Below, piece after piece: positions 26,150-35,625 of a DNA stretch of 64,000 bases. This stretch comes from Bog-473 sp963809825 (GTDB lineage: Bacteria > Actinomycetota > Acidimicrobiia > Acidimicrobiales > RAAP-2). The notes under the pieces were generated by a model. That model was given only the letters and a program-made list of their open reading frames with translations. It made no database searches and was not told the origin of the DNA. The stretch is from NCBI GenBank assembly GCA_963809825.1, contig CAWELJ010000010.1, positions 186,001 to 250,000 on the forward strand. Reading direction: 5' to 3'. A program made the translations under genes and the position numbers. Numbering within the stretch: the stretch's first letter is position 1; every line of letters starts with the position of its first letter.

Positions 26150-28891
26150 ATGGCGACACGCCAGGAGCGACCGGGCCCGCTGCTGCTGCTCGACGGGATG
26201 TCGCTGGCCTTCCGCGCCTACTTCGCGCTGCCCGACACCCTGGCCACCTCGACCGGCGTCGTCACCAACGCGGTGCACGGGTTCACGTCCATGCTGGTGT
26301 ACCTCATCCGCGAGCAGCGTCCCTCGGCGCTCGTCGTGGCCTTCGACGCCCCCGGGGCCACCTTCCGCGACGAGATCCTCGAGGACTACAAGGCCGGTCG
26401 GGCCGAGACCCCGTGGCTGCTGCCGCCCCAGTTCGACATGATCCGCGAGGTCATGGCCGCGCTGGCGGTACCGGTCGTCGAGGCCCCGGGCTTCGAGGCG
26501 GACGACGTCATCGCCACGCTGGCCACCGAGGCGGCCGAGCGCCACTCAGAGGTGGTCATCGTGACGGGCGACCGCGACAGCTTCCAGCTCGTCCGCGATC
26601 CCTACATCCGGGTGCTCTACAACAAGCGCGGCGTGAGCGACTACGCGCTCTACGACGAGGCAGGTATCGTCGAGCGCACCGGCGTGCCCCCCTCGCAATA
26701 CGTGCTCCTGGCCTCGTTGCGCGGCGACCCTTCGGACAATCTTCCCGGCGTGCCGGGCGTGGGTGAGAAGACCGCCGCCAAGCTCCTCACGTCCTACTGC
26801 GACCTCGACGGCATCTTCTCGCACCTGAGCGAGCTGACGCCCAAGCTGCGGGAGAACCTGGCGGCGAGCGAGGAGCTGGCCCGCTCGAACGCCCGCATCA
26901 TCCCGCTGGTGTGCGACGTGCCCCTCGAGCTCGACGTGGCGCACATCGAGCTCGGTGGCTGGGACCGCGCCACGGCCGAGGCGACCTTCGAGCGCTACGA
27001 GATGAAAACCGTCTGGCAGCGCCTGGAGGAGCTCCTCGACGCGGGCGCGCTGGGCGAGCCTGCGCCAGGCAGTGCGGGTCCCGCGCCGAAGCTGGGAGTG
27101 GCCCCGGCCGTCGCGGCGGGAAGCGACGAGCCTGCCGGACCCGCGCTCGAGCTCCGCGACGTGGTGCTGGCCACGACGGCGGCCGAAGCCACGAAGTCGA
27201 TCGACGAGCTGGGGCAGGGCCGGCTGGCCCTGGCCGCCCGCTGGAACGGCATGCCCGGGCGCAGCGATCTGGTTGGACTGGTGCTGGTAGCGACCGAGGG
27301 CGAGGAGGCCGGCCTCGGGGTCATGGTGCCGGGCGACCTGCTGGGCGCCACCTCGGTGGTCAAGAAGCTGAACGCGGTGCTCGCCCGGGCCGTCCTCGGT
27401 CACCACGTCAAGGAGGCCATGCGGTCGCTGCTGCCGCTCGGCATCGACGTGACGGGGCTCGAGATGGACACGGCGGTGGCGGCGTACCTGCTCGACGCCT
27501 CGACGGGGGAGTACGGCCTGCAACAGCTGCGCGAGCAGACCGGCCAGCTCACCCTCGACATCGCCGAGCCCGGGACCGAGGCCCTCGACGTGGCCCGGGA
27601 GGCGGCCGGCGAAGCGTGCGACGTCGCCGGTATGGCCGCCGGGTTCCGCCGGCGCCTCCAGTCCGAGGACATGGTCATGCTGCACGACGACATCGAGACG
27701 CCGCTGGTGCGGGTCCTGGCCAAGATGGAGGTGGCCGGCATCGGCATCGACCGGGCCGAGCTACAGGCGATCGCCGACTCCCTCAAGGCATCGGCGGCGA
27801 CGCTCCAGGCGGCCGTGCAGGAGTGCGCCGGCCACGAGTTCAACGTGAACTCGACGCCGCAGCTGCGCACGGTGCTCTACGAGGAGCTGGGGCTCACCCC
27901 GGGCAAGAAGACGAAGACCGGCTTCTCCACCGACGCCCAGACGCTCGAGAGCCTGCGCGGGGCCCACCCCGTCATCGAGGCGCTGCTCGAGTACCGCGAG
28001 GTCGAAAAGCTGCGCTCGACCTACGGGGAGAGCCTGCTGGCCGAGGTGCAGGCGGACGGGCGCATCCACGCGTCCTTCGGCCAGACCGTGGCCCGCACCG
28101 GGCGCATCTCGTCGGACCGCCCCAACCTGCACAACATCCCCGTGCGCACCGAACAGGGCAAGCAGTTCCGGCGCGCCTTCGTGCCGGCCGAGGGCAGCTC
28201 CTTTCTGGTGGCCGACTACGACCAGGTGGAGCTGCGCTGCATCGCGCACCTCTCCGAGGACCCCGGTCTCATCGACGCGTTGACGAGCGGTTCGGACGTG
28301 CACCGGACCGTGGCCGCCGCCGTCTACGGCATCAGCCCCGACGAGGTCACGCACACCCAGCGCGAGTTCTCCAAAATGGTCTCCTACGGCCTCGCTTACG
28401 GCATGGAGGCCTACGGCCTGAGCCAGCGCCTGGGGATCCCCGTGGAGGAGGCGGCCGCCATCATGGACAGCTACTTCGGCGCGTTCCCCTTTGTGAAGCA
28501 GTACATGGACCAGACGGTGGCCGATGCCAAGATCCGGGGCGCCACCCGGACCATGTTCGGCCGCATCCGGCCGTTGCCCGACCTGCACGCGGCGAACTAC
28601 CGGCTGCGCCAGGCGGCCGAGCGCCAAGCGATGAACGCCGGTATCCAGGGGCTGGCGGCCGACATCTTCAAGCTGGCCCTGGTCCGCCTCGACCGTGACC
28701 TCGAGGCGGCGGGGCTGTCGAGTCGCCTCGTGCTGCAGGTACACGACGAGGTGATCGTCGAGGTGTCGCCGGGAGAGGAGGAGGACGTGGGCCGCCTCAC
28801 CCGGTCCGCTCTCACCGGGGCGGCCGACCTGAAGGTGCCCCTCACCATCTCCATGGCGGCCGGTCCGAGCTGGGCGGCGGCGAAAGGGTGA
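26150..28891 (+). CDS. polA: DNA polymerase I
   Basis: A 913-residue PolA. Residues 1-300 are the 5'-3' exonuclease (LLLLDGMSLAFRAYFALP, EADDVIATLA, VTGDRDSFQLV, LRGDPSDNLPGVPGVGEKTA). The middle region has a 3'-5' exonuclease fold (MDTAVAAYLLD), but where the catalytic Asp-x-Glu should lie it reads LALAARWNG, so proofreading is probably lost, as in mycobacterial PolA. The polymerase domain has RTGRISSDRPNLHNIPVRT, motif A VADYDQVELR (about 688), motif B SKMVSYGLAYGM and motif C VHDEVIVE (about 864). It serves repair and Okazaki fragment processing. It lies between the ANTAR regulator and rpsA, as in mycobacteria. Confidence 0.97.
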   Translation: MATRQERPGPLLLLDGMSLAFRAYFALPDTLATSTGVVTNAVHGFTSMLVYLIREQRPSALVVAFDAPGATFRDEILEDYKAGRAETPWLLPPQFDMIREVMAALAVPVVEAPGFEADDVIATLATEAAERHSEVVIVTGDRDSFQLVRDPYIRVLYNKRGVSDYALYDEAGIVERTGVPPSQYVLLASLRGDPSDNLPGVPGVGEKTAAKLLTSYCDLDGIFSHLSELTPKLRENLAASEELARSNARIIPLVCDVPLELDVAHIELGGWDRATAEATFERYEMKTVWQRLEELLDAGALGEPAPGSAGPAPKLGVAPAVAAGSDEPAGPALELRDVVLATTAAEATKSIDELGQGRLALAARWNGMPGRSDLVGLVLVATEGEEAGLGVMVPGDLLGATSVVKKLNAVLARAVLGHHVKEAMRSLLPLGIDVTGLEMDTAVAAYLLDASTGEYGLQQLREQTGQLTLDIAEPGTEALDVAREAAGEACDVAGMAAGFRRRLQSEDMVMLHDDIETPLVRVLAKMEVAGIGIDRAELQAIADSLKASAATLQAAVQECAGHEFNVNSTPQLRTVLYEELGLTPGKKTKTGFSTDAQTLESLRGAHPVIEALLEYREVEKLRSTYGESLLAEVQADGRIHASFGQTVARTGRISSDRPNLHNIPVRTEQGKQFRRAFVPAEGSSFLVADYDQVELRCIAHLSEDPGLIDALTSGSDVHRTVAAAVYGISPDEVTHTQREFSKMVSYGLAYGMEAYGLSQRLGIPVEEAAAIMDSYFGAFPFVKQYMDQTVADAKIRGATRTMFGRIRPLPDLHAANYRLRQAAERQAMNAGIQGLAADIFKLALVRLDRDLEAAGLSSRLVLQVHDEVIVEVSPGEEEDVGRLTRSALTGAADLKVPLTISMAAGPSWAAAKG

Positions 28892-29066
28892 CGGCGAAAG
28901 GCTGACCCCTCGGACGAGCCAGGGCGGGAGAGAACCCTGCTGAGCAGCTGGTAGCCTCTACCTCCTTGCCCGCCGGCACCGGCGGCGGCGCAACCCGTAT
29001 CCGACGAGTCCCGACCCCGGCGCGGTCCTGCGGGTGCAAGTCGCACCCGCCGCAAGGAGCTTCGCA
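28892..29066 (+). promoter_or_regulatory. Structured leader upstream of rpsA
   Basis: The gap holds a -10-like TAGCCT at 28952-28957, a CCGCCGG/CCGGCGG hairpin at 28970-28985 and a perfect 8-bp stem GCGGGTGC/GCACCCGC with a 5-base loop at 29030-29050. The second hairpin ends three bases before the AAGGAG ribosome-binding site at 29054. This could control ribosome access; E. coli S1 is autoregulated through a structured leader, but no homology is implied. Confidence 0.5.
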
Positions 29067-30548
29067 ATGTCTGAGGCAGCACGCACCTCCCTCCTCTCCC
29101 CCGAAGCGATGGGCAGCTTCGACGCCGAGGGCAACTACACCCCCCGCACCATCGTCGACGACGACCTGGCGGACTCGGATCTCGAACAGGCGATGGGCGA
29201 CTCCATCATCGAGTTCGATGATGGCGACGTGATCGAGGGGACGGTCGTCAAGATCGACCGGGACGAGGTCCTGCTCGACATCGGCTTCAAGTCCGAGGGC
29301 GTCATCCCCGCCCGTGAGCTGTCCATCCGCAACGACGTGGATCCGACCGAGATCGTCTCGCTCGGCGACCACGTCGAGGCCCTCGTCCTCCAGAAGGAGG
29401 ACAAGGAGGGGCGGCTGGTCCTCTCCAAGAAGCGGGCCCAGTACGAGCGGGCCTGGACCACGATCGAGGAGAAGAAGAACAACGGCGAGATGGTCTCTGG
29501 CCCCGTCATCGAGGTGGTCAAGGGTGGCCTGATCGTCGACATCGGCCTGCGCGGCTTCCTGCCCGCCTCGCTGGTGGAACTGCGCCGAGTGCGCGAGCTG
29601 CAGCCCTACGTGGGCAAGGTGATCGAGGCCAAGATCATCGAGCTGGACCGCAACCGCAACAACGTCGTCCTCTCGCGGCGGGCCTGGCTCGAAGAGGCCC
29701 AGAAGGAGCAGCGGGGCGACTTCCTGCAGAATCTCAAGCCGGGGGAGCGCCGCAAGGGCGTGGTCTCCTCGGTGGTCAACTTCGGCGCCTTCGTCGACCT
29801 CGGCGGCATGGACGGCCTCGTCCACGTGTCCGAGCTCAGCTGGAAGCACGTCGACCATCCGTCGTCCGTCGTGTCCGTGGGTGACGAGATCGAGGTCGAG
29901 GTGCTCGACGTGGACCTCGACAAGGAGCGCATCAGCCTCTCCTTGAAGGCCACGCAGTCCGATCCCTGGCAGGAGTTCGCCGACAGCCACGCCGTCGGTC
30001 AGCTCGTCTACGGCCGCATCACCAAGCTCGTCCCCTTCGGCGCCTTCGTGCAGGTGGGCGACGGAATCGAGGGCCTGGTGCACATCTCCGAGATGGCGGT
30101 GCACCACGTCGACCTGCCCGAGCAGGTCGTCACCCCGGGTGAGGAGCTCTGGGTCAAGATCATCGACATCGACCTGCAGCGGCGCCGCATCTCGCTGTCG
30201 ATCAAGCAGGCCGCCGAGGGTGGCGAGGTCTCCGAGGAGTACCGCGAGGCCTTCGGTGAGCACGCCTACGACGAAGAGGGCAACTACATCGGCTTCGACT
30301 ACGCGGAGGGGGAGTTCACCCCCGAGACGGAGGCGCAGGCGGCCTGGGCCGACTTCGCCGAGGAGATCGGGACGCCGGTGCACCATCCCGAGGCCGAAGC
30401 CGGGGCCGATGCCCCGGCCGCCGCCCCGGCCCCCGAGACGGGCGAGAGCCCGGCCGCCGAGGCTGCGGTGGCCACCGCCGAGCCGGCGACCGAGCCGGTG
30501 CCGGAGCCCGTCGCGGAGCCCGTCGCCGAGACGGCGCCGGAGGGCTGA
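29067..30548 (+). CDS. rpsA: 30S ribosomal protein S1
   Basis: A 493-residue S1 that helps mRNA bind the 30S subunit. It has four S1 (OB-fold) domains at about residues 52-120, 138-207, 224-293 and 309-379; each starts with a motif such as GDVIEGTVVKI or GQLVYGRITKL. The third and fourth contain FGAFVDLGGMDGLVHVSE and FGAFVQVGDGIEGLVHISE. The first 50 residues and the last 90 (Ala/Glu/Pro-rich, acidic) are non-conserved tails as in actinobacteria. I chose ATG 29067 because AAGGAG lies seven bases upstream. It is 175 bp after polA, as in the mycobacterial order. Confidence 0.96.
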   Translation: MSEAARTSLLSPEAMGSFDAEGNYTPRTIVDDDLADSDLEQAMGDSIIEFDDGDVIEGTVVKIDRDEVLLDIGFKSEGVIPARELSIRNDVDPTEIVSLGDHVEALVLQKEDKEGRLVLSKKRAQYERAWTTIEEKKNNGEMVSGPVIEVVKGGLIVDIGLRGFLPASLVELRRVRELQPYVGKVIEAKIIELDRNRNNVVLSRRAWLEEAQKEQRGDFLQNLKPGERRKGVVSSVVNFGAFVDLGGMDGLVHVSELSWKHVDHPSSVVSVGDEIEVEVLDVDLDKERISLSLKATQSDPWQEFADSHAVGQLVYGRITKLVPFGAFVQVGDGIEGLVHISEMAVHHVDLPEQVVTPGEELWVKIIDIDLQRRRISLSIKQAAEGGEVSEEYREAFGEHAYDEEGNYIGFDYAEGEFTPETEAQAAWADFAEEIGTPVHHPEAEAGADAPAAAPAPETGESPAAEAAVATAEPATEPVPEPVAEPVAETAPEG

Positions 30549-30580
30549 CGGGCCAGGGCCGGGGCCCCGGGGGCGCCACC

Positions 30581-31120
30581 GTGCGCTCGCGGAGGCTGGC
30601 GCGCATCGCCTGCGGCACCGTGGTCGTGGGCGTCGGCCTGCTGCTGGCGGCGTGCGCTTCGGGCCCGGACACGGCCACGACGACAACGAGCACCAGCGCG
30701 GCGTCCACGACGTCGTCCACCGCCCCGGCGTCGACCACGACGAGCTCACCGACCACGACGACGATCCCCGGGGTCCCGACCCCCTTCGTCCCGATGCAGA
30801 CGGCGACGGGCGGCGAGTTCGTGTCGCCGTCGGGGAACATCGGCTGTGAGGTCGATTTCAGCCCGTCCTCCCAGGGGGCCCTCTGCCTGACGATCTCGCC
30901 GCCGCGTTCGGTGCACATGACCGTGGACGGGACCTTGACCCAGTGCATGGGACAGCAGTGCCTGAGCAATGCGGGCCTGAACACCCCGACCCTGGCCTAC
31001 GGGACGCAGACCGGCGTCGGTCCCTTCCGGTGCGTCTCGGCGACGACCGGCGTCACCTGCACCGTGACGAGCGGGAAGGGCTTCACGATCAACGCGGCGG
31101 GCATCACGCCGGTCGGGTGA
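30581..31120 (+). CDS. Putative lipoprotein
   Basis: A 179-residue protein with a GTG start, signal peptide VRSRRLARIACGTVVVGVG and lipobox LLAAC. A Thr/Ser-rich linker of about 40 residues leads to a small domain with six cysteines: SPSGNIGCEVDF, GALCLTI, LTQCMGQQCLSN, GPFRCVS and GVTCTV. SPSGNIxC with paired later cysteines is a pattern seen in small actinobacterial secreted proteins of unknown function. It lies 32 bp after rpsA and its end overlaps the convergent ATP-grasp gene by 17 bp. Confidence 0.8.
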   Translation: MRSRRLARIACGTVVVGVGLLLAACASGPDTATTTTSTSAASTTSSTAPASTTTSSPTTTTIPGVPTPFVPMQTATGGEFVSPSGNIGCEVDFSPSSQGALCLTISPPRSVHMTVDGTLTQCMGQQCLSNAGLNTPTLAYGTQTGVGPFRCVSATTGVTCTVTSGKGFTINAAGITPVG

Positions 31121-32021
31121 TCAGCTCCCGCAGGACACGGGCGAACGCGGTGGCCGACTCGGGAGCCTCGACGAAGAAGAGGACGGGGTCGAGCAGCTCG
31201 AGCTCGAGCACCGCGGGCGCCCCGTCGGAGCGCTCCACGATGTCGACCCGGGCGTACGTGGTCGGGCCCAGCAGCCGCTCCGCGGCCGCCACGGCCCGGC
31301 GTCCGACCGCGAGCTGCGGCGGCGTGGCCGTCGTGCCGGTGACCACCTGGTTGGCGATCAGGCTGTCGACGGCGCCGACCCCCCGGCGGATCATCGGGTC
31401 CTTGTGGATCGCATGGCCGAAGGCGCCACCGAGGAAGATGAGGCCCACCTCCCCGGTGTCGTCGACGGCGGGCTGGTAGGGCTGGATCATCACCGTTCGG
31501 CCCGATCCGACGAGCTCGGCCACGTGCGCCCGCGCCGCCGTGTGCTCCTGGGGCTCGTAGCGCGCCGTGCGGTAGCCGCCGCCCGACAGCGACGGCTTGA
31601 CGACGATCTCACCGGGCGGGAAGTCCAGGGCCGACGGATCGAACGGCTGGGCTGCCTCCACCCACCGTGTCGGCACCGTCGGGACACCAGCCGCCTCGAG
31701 GTCGCGGAGGTAGCGCTTGTCGAGGTTCCAGCGCAACGTCGCGGGAGGGTTGACCACGGGCACACCGGCGGCGGCCACCCGGTCCGCCCACTCGAGGAAC
31801 GCCACGGGGTGATGGATGTTGTCCCAGGCCCCGTTGGCCACGACGAGATCGAAGGCGGACCAGTCCACCGCCGGGTCGCTCCAGACCGCGGTCCGGGCGT
31901 CGAGGCCGACGTCGTCGAGCGCGTGGAGGACGAGCGGTCCCTCCTCGAACAGGTCGGGGAACCGGGGCGAGGCGGCGAGAGCAACCCGGGGCCGGGCTCC
32001 CGGCGCCGGGGGCGGGCTCAT
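31104..32021 (-). CDS. ATP-grasp domain enzyme
   Basis: A 305-residue protein with the layout of RimK/glutathione-synthetase-type ATP-grasp ligases. An N-terminal Rossmann-like part (VALAASPRFPDLFEEGP, FDLVVANGAWDNIHH) leads to NLDKRYLRDLEAAGVPTVPT, the ATP-binding GEIVVKPSLSGGGYRTAR, and the metal-binding YARVDIVERSDG with LELELLDPVLFF. These would couple ATP hydrolysis to ligation of a carboxylate and an amine or thiol. The substrate is unknown. It is adjacent to, and upstream of nothing in, the propeller-hydrolase gene: one base separates its ATG from that gene's stop, so both are probably in the dpp transcript. Confidence 0.8.
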   Translation of the reverse strand: MSPPPAPGARPRVALAASPRFPDLFEEGPLVLHALDDVGLDARTAVWSDPAVDWSAFDLVVANGAWDNIHHPVAFLEWADRVAAAGVPVVNPPATLRWNLDKRYLRDLEAAGVPTVPTRWVEAAQPFDPSALDFPPGEIVVKPSLSGGGYRTARYEPQEHTAARAHVAELVGSGRTVMIQPYQPAVDDTGEVGLIFLGGAFGHAIHKDPMIRRGVGAVDSLIANQVVTGTTATPPQLAVGRRAVAAAERLLGPTTYARVDIVERSDGAPAVLELELLDPVLFFVEAPESATAFARVLRELITRPA

Positions 32022-33644
32022 TCAGCGCGGGCCGAGCGAGTCGAAGACGAGATTCGCCACCGCGTTGATCGTCTCCACGCCGTACGACTCCGACGGGTTG
32101 TCGTCCGTCAAGATCGCGAACACGTAGTTGCGGCCGGCACCGGCGACGTACCCGATGCTGTTGACCTGTGCGTCCCCGGGGCCCGGCGTGATGAAGCCGG
32201 TCTTGACGGCGACGCTGCCCGCCGGCGCGCCGGCGGGCACGCCCCAGACCTGGTCCGCCCTGACGTTGTGCATGAGGGAGAGGCCATAGGCCCGGTAGGG
32301 GTCGGAGAGGATCGGGTTCGCCAAGGCGAAGGTGCGGACCACCTTCACCATGTCGTCGGCGCTCGTCGTGGTGTACGCCCAGCCGAGGTTGGTGTCCGTG
32401 ATCGGGCCCGCCCACGGCGCCGTCGACTGCAGCCCGAGGACGCCGTCGAAGGCCGTGAGCCCGGCGGCGCCGCCAATGATCCCCCACATGGACGTGGCGG
32501 CGTTGTTGTCACTCACCTCGATCATGGGCGGCATCAGCGCGGCCTGCTGGGGCGGGATGCCGCCCGATCGCTGGTCGGCCGCCAGCGCGTCCGCCATGAC
32601 GTCGACCTTCACGATGCTGGCCGTGACCTGGGCTTGGCCCGGGTTGACCTCCCAGGTGGCGCCGTTGGCCACGTCGTAAATGGTCATGGAGACGTTGTCG
32701 GCCCGCTGGGCGAGGTATCCGGCCACGGCGGGACCGAAGGGCGCCGGCAGGCCCCCGTAGGCAACCCGGTAGCCCGACCCCGGTGCGCTCCCCGCGGCGG
32801 CGATGCCGACGGCGGGGGCGTCGGCCGCGCTCAGCGCCGAGCCGTCGAAGGGCGCATCACCGAAGTTGAAGACCCCGCCGTCGACCGCCACGAGCCAGTA
32901 CCCCCCGCCGTCCCCGGTCGCCGCCAGGCCGACCACCGGCGCGTTGAGCGCCAGACCGCCGGTCGAGCCATGGAAGGCGGCGTCGCCGAAGCTGAAGATG
33001 CCGCCGTCGGACGCCACGAGCCAGTAGCCGCCGCCGTCCGGGGTGGCGGCCATCCCTACCACCGGCGCGTTGAGCGCCAGGCTGCCGGTCGAGCCGTGGA
33101 AGGCGGCGTCGCCGAAGCTGAAGATGCCACCGTCGGACGCCACGAGCCAGTAGCCGCCGCCGTCCGGGGTGGCGGCCATGCCGACGATCGGCTGGTTGAG
33201 GGGCTGGCCGCCCTGTGACCCGTCGAACGGTGCGCCGAACGCGAAGACGCCGCCGTCGGACGCCACGAGCCAGTAGCCGCCCGAAGCAGCGTCCCCCGCC
33301 ATCCCGACGATGGGCTGGACCAGGGTCAGGCCACCGGTCGAGCCGTGGAAGGCGGCATCCCCGTAGGAGAAGACACCGCCGTCGGAGGCCACCAGCCAGT
33401 AGCCGGCGCCGTCGGCGGTGGAGGCCATGGCGACGACCGGGAGGTTCGGCGACGCCGCCGAGAGATCCCCGAGCGCGGGTGCGCCGAAGGCCCGGACCGA
33501 GGCGGGGAGGACGGGGGTGTCGGCGCCGCTCGGCGCCGCCGGTAGCGCCAGGACGAGGGCGCCGGGCGCGCCGACGAGGGCGACAAGCGCCCCGGCCAGC
33601 CGGAGTCTGGCGCGGGCGGCGATCCGTTCCGGGTGGATGGTCAA
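32022..33644 (-). CDS. Secreted GYWLVASDGG-repeat protein fused to a class A beta-lactamase-like serine hydrolase
   Basis: A 540-residue protein. TTG 33644 forms a TTGA overlap with the transporter gene upstream. The signal peptide runs to about residue 44 (GALVALVGAPGALVLALPAA). Residues 80-290 hold five 41-42-residue repeats of the GYWLVASDGG type and a degenerate sixth (GYRVAYGG). The C-terminal 250 residues look like a class A beta-lactamase fold: SxxK in VTASIVKVDV, SDN in IEVSDNNAATS and KTG in SVAVKTGF. All three catalytic motifs are in order. Without the usual Glu166 loop being identifiable, it may be a peptidase, esterase or penicillin-interacting protein. Operon position suggests a link to peptide uptake or cell wall turnover. 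Confidence 0.85.
   Translation of the reverse strand: MTIHPERIAARARLRLAGALVALVGAPGALVLALPAAPSGADTPVLPASVRAFGAPALGDLSAASPNLPVVAMASTADGAGYWLVASDGGVFSYGDAAFHGSTGGLTLVQPIVGMAGDAASGGYWLVASDGGVFAFGAPFDGSQGGQPLNQPIVGMAATPDGGGYWLVASDGGIFSFGDAAFHGSTGSLALNAPVVGMAATPDGGGYWLVASDGGIFSFGDAAFHGSTGGLALNAPVVGLAATGDGGGYWLVAVDGGVFNFGDAPFDGSALSAADAPAVGIAAAGSAPGSGYRVAYGGLPAPFGPAVAGYLAQRADNVSMTIYDVANGATWEVNPGQAQVTASIVKVDVMADALAADQRSGGIPPQQAALMPPMIEVSDNNAATSMWGIIGGAAGLTAFDGVLGLQSTAPWAGPITDTNLGWAYTTTSADDMVKVVRTFALANPILSDPYRAYGLSLMHNVRADQVWGVPAGAPAGSVAVKTGFITPGPGDAQVNSIGYVAGAGRNYVFAILTDDNPSESYGVETINAVANLVFDSLGPR
32778..33404 (-). repeat. GYWLVASDGG-type repeats, copy set 2
   Basis: Five units start with GYW codons at about 33404, 33278, 33155, 33029 and 32903, spaced 126, 123, 126 and 126 bp. 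Each reads GYWLVASDGGxFxFGDAAFHGS followed by LNAPVVGMAATPDG. Units three and four are almost identical at DNA level, which indicates recent duplication or conversion. Confidence 0.9.
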
Positions 33645-34627
33645 CTCCCGATCGGGAAGTGGCAGGCCACCTGGTGGCCGACCGCGATCTCCCGCATCTC
33701 GGGGACCTCCTCCGCGCAGCGGGCCTCGGCCCGCGGGCAGCGTGTCCGGAAGCGGCAGCCCGACGGCGGGTTGATCGGGCTCGGGGGCTCGCCGACCAGT
33801 GGCACGGAGGTCCGGGGCGCCTCGGGGTCGGGTTCCACCGCCGAGGCGAGCAGCGCCGCCGTGTAGTGGTGGGCGGGCGCCTCGTAGAGGATGTCGGCCG
33901 GTGCGATCTCGCACAGACGGCCCAGGTACATGACGGCGACCCGGTCACTCACGTTCTTGACCACCGCCAGGTCGTGGGCGATGAAGAGGACCGTCAGGTG
34001 GTACTCCTGCTTCAGGTCCTCGAGGAGGTTGAGGATCTGGGCCTGCACCGACACGTCGAGGGCGGAGACGATCTCGTCGCAGACGAGCAGCTTGGGCTTG
34101 AGCACCAGCGCCCGGGCGATGCTTATGCGCTGGCACTGCCCGCCCGAGAACTCGCGGGGTCGCCGGCCGCCGTGGAGGTAGGGATCGATCCCGACCGTCT
34201 CGAGCATCGCGTTGGCGGCCTGCCGGCGCTCCTCCTTGGTCCCGATCTTCCAGATGGTCAGCGGCTCCGCCACGATGTCGCAGACACGCCGGCGCGGGTT
34301 CAGGGACGAAATGGGGTCCTGGAAGATCATCTGGACCTGGGTCCGCAGCGTCCGCAGGTCGCCGCGGTTGAGCGCGGTCAACTCGGTGTCGCCGAAGCGG
34401 ATCTTGCCGGACGTGGCGCGCTCCACCTGCACGATGGCCCGGCCGGTCGTCGACTTGCCGCACCCCGACTCACCGACGAGGCCGAGCGTCTCGCCCTGGC
34501 GCATGGTGAACGTGATCCCGGCCACCGCCTGCACCGTCGTGCTGCCCTTCTGGAACGACACGTGGAGGTCCTCGACGGAGAGGAGCGGGTCGGTCCCGAC
34601 CTCGGTCTCGGTGGCCGTGTCCGTCAT
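33641..34627 (-). CDS. dppF: Oligopeptide/dipeptide ABC transporter ATP-binding protein (DppF-like)
   Basis: A 328-residue ATPase. It shows Walker A GLVGESGCGKSTTGR, the Q-loop VQMIFQDPISSLNPR, signature EFSGGQCQRISIARAL, Walker B LLVCDEIVSALD and the H-loop IAHDLAVV. The C-terminal oligopeptide-ABC tail with CRFRTRCPRAEARCAEE carries the cysteines typical of OppD/DppD-type subunits that may bind an iron-sulfur cluster. It pairs with the DppD-like ATPase to drive peptide import. The ATG overlaps the stop of dppD (ATGA), and its own stop overlaps the propeller-hydrolase start. Confidence 0.93.
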   Translation of the reverse strand: MTDTATETEVGTDPLLSVEDLHVSFQKGSTTVQAVAGITFTMRQGETLGLVGESGCGKSTTGRAIVQVERATSGKIRFGDTELTALNRGDLRTLRTQVQMIFQDPISSLNPRRRVCDIVAEPLTIWKIGTKEERRQAANAMLETVGIDPYLHGGRRPREFSGGQCQRISIARALVLKPKLLVCDEIVSALDVSVQAQILNLLEDLKQEYHLTVLFIAHDLAVVKNVSDRVAVMYLGRLCEIAPADILYEAPAHHYTAALLASAVEPDPEAPRTSVPLVGEPPSPINPPSGCRFRTRCPRAEARCAEEVPEMREIAVGHQVACHFPIGS

Positions 34628-35625
34628 GCGGTCACCGCCGCGGTCGCCGGCGAGGTGAGCGGGAACCAGCACGCATAGCTGTGGCCCGGCGCCGCCTCGA
34701 CGAGGGGCGGCTTCTCCCGGTGGCACTTGTCCTGGGCGTAGGGGCAGCGGGGCGAGAACGGGCAGCCGGCAGGAGGGTGCAGAAGGTCCGGCGGCCTGCC
34801 CTCGATCGCACTCAGCCGCGTGTGGCTCGGGTTCGCGATCCGGGGCGTCGAATTGAGCAGCGCCTCGGTGTACGGCATAGCCATGCTCTTGAAGAGGACG
34901 TTGGTCGGCGCGCGCTCCACGACGTTGCCGGCGTACATCACGATGATCTCGTCCGTGCGGGTGGCGACGACCCCCAGGTCGTGCGTCACCAGGACCATCG
35001 CCATGTCGCGGTCGCGCTGGAGTTGGCCGAGGAGGTCGAGGATCTGCGCCTGGACCGTCACGTCGAGCCCGGTCGTCGGTTCGTCTGCCATGAGGAGCCG
35101 CGGGGCGCAGGCGAGGGCGATGGCGATCATGACGCGTTGGCGCATCCCGCCCGAGAGCTGGGCCGGGTACGCCTCGTAGCGCTCGACGGGCGAGGGGATT
35201 CCCACCTGCATCAGGAGGGAGAGCGCCGTCTCCTTGGCCTCGCCCTTCGAGAGCTTGAGATGGATCTTCAGCGGCTCGGTGATCTGGTTGCCAATGCGCT
35301 GCACCGGGTTGAGCGAGGTCATCGGGTCCTGGAAGACCATGGCGATGTGCGTGCTCCAGAGCTGGCGCAGGTCGTCGTTGGGCGCGTTCAGGATCTCGGT
35401 GCCGTTGTAGCGGACCGATCCGCTCTGCATCGTCGATGCCCGCGGCAGGAGGCCCATGATGGCCCGCGACAGGACCGTCTTGCCCGAGCCCGACTCGCCC
35501 ACGATGCCGAGCGTCTTGCCCTGGTCGAGCGAGAGCGACACCCCCTGGACGGCACGCACCGAGCCGCGGCTCGTCGCGAAGGACACGTACAGGTCCTCGA
35601 CCTCCAGCAGGGAGCCGGGGCTCAC
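34624..35625 (-). CDS. dppD: Oligopeptide/dipeptide ABC transporter ATP-binding protein (DppD-like)
   Basis: A 333-residue ATPase with Walker A GIVGESGSGKTVLSRAIMG, Q-loop AMVFQDPMTSLNPVQ, signature QLSGGMRQRVMIAIAL, Walker B LLMADEPTTGLD and VTHDLGVV. The C-terminal LHPPAGCPFSPRCPYAQDKC is the oligopeptide-transporter tail with four cysteines. The GTG start at 35625 overlaps the permease stop by 4 bp, and the stop overlaps dppF by 4 bp. It is the third gene of the operon. Confidence 0.93.
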   Translation of the reverse strand: MSPGSLLEVEDLYVSFATSRGSVRAVQGVSLSLDQGKTLGIVGESGSGKTVLSRAIMGLLPRASTMQSGSVRYNGTEILNAPNDDLRQLWSTHIAMVFQDPMTSLNPVQRIGNQITEPLKIHLKLSKGEAKETALSLLMQVGIPSPVERYEAYPAQLSGGMRQRVMIAIALACAPRLLMADEPTTGLDVTVQAQILDLLGQLQRDRDMAMVLVTHDLGVVATRTDEIIVMYAGNVVERAPTNVLFKSMAMPYTEALLNSTPRIANPSHTRLSAIEGRPPDLLHPPAGCPFSPRCPYAQDKCHREKPPLVEAAPGHSYACWFPLTSPATAAVTA

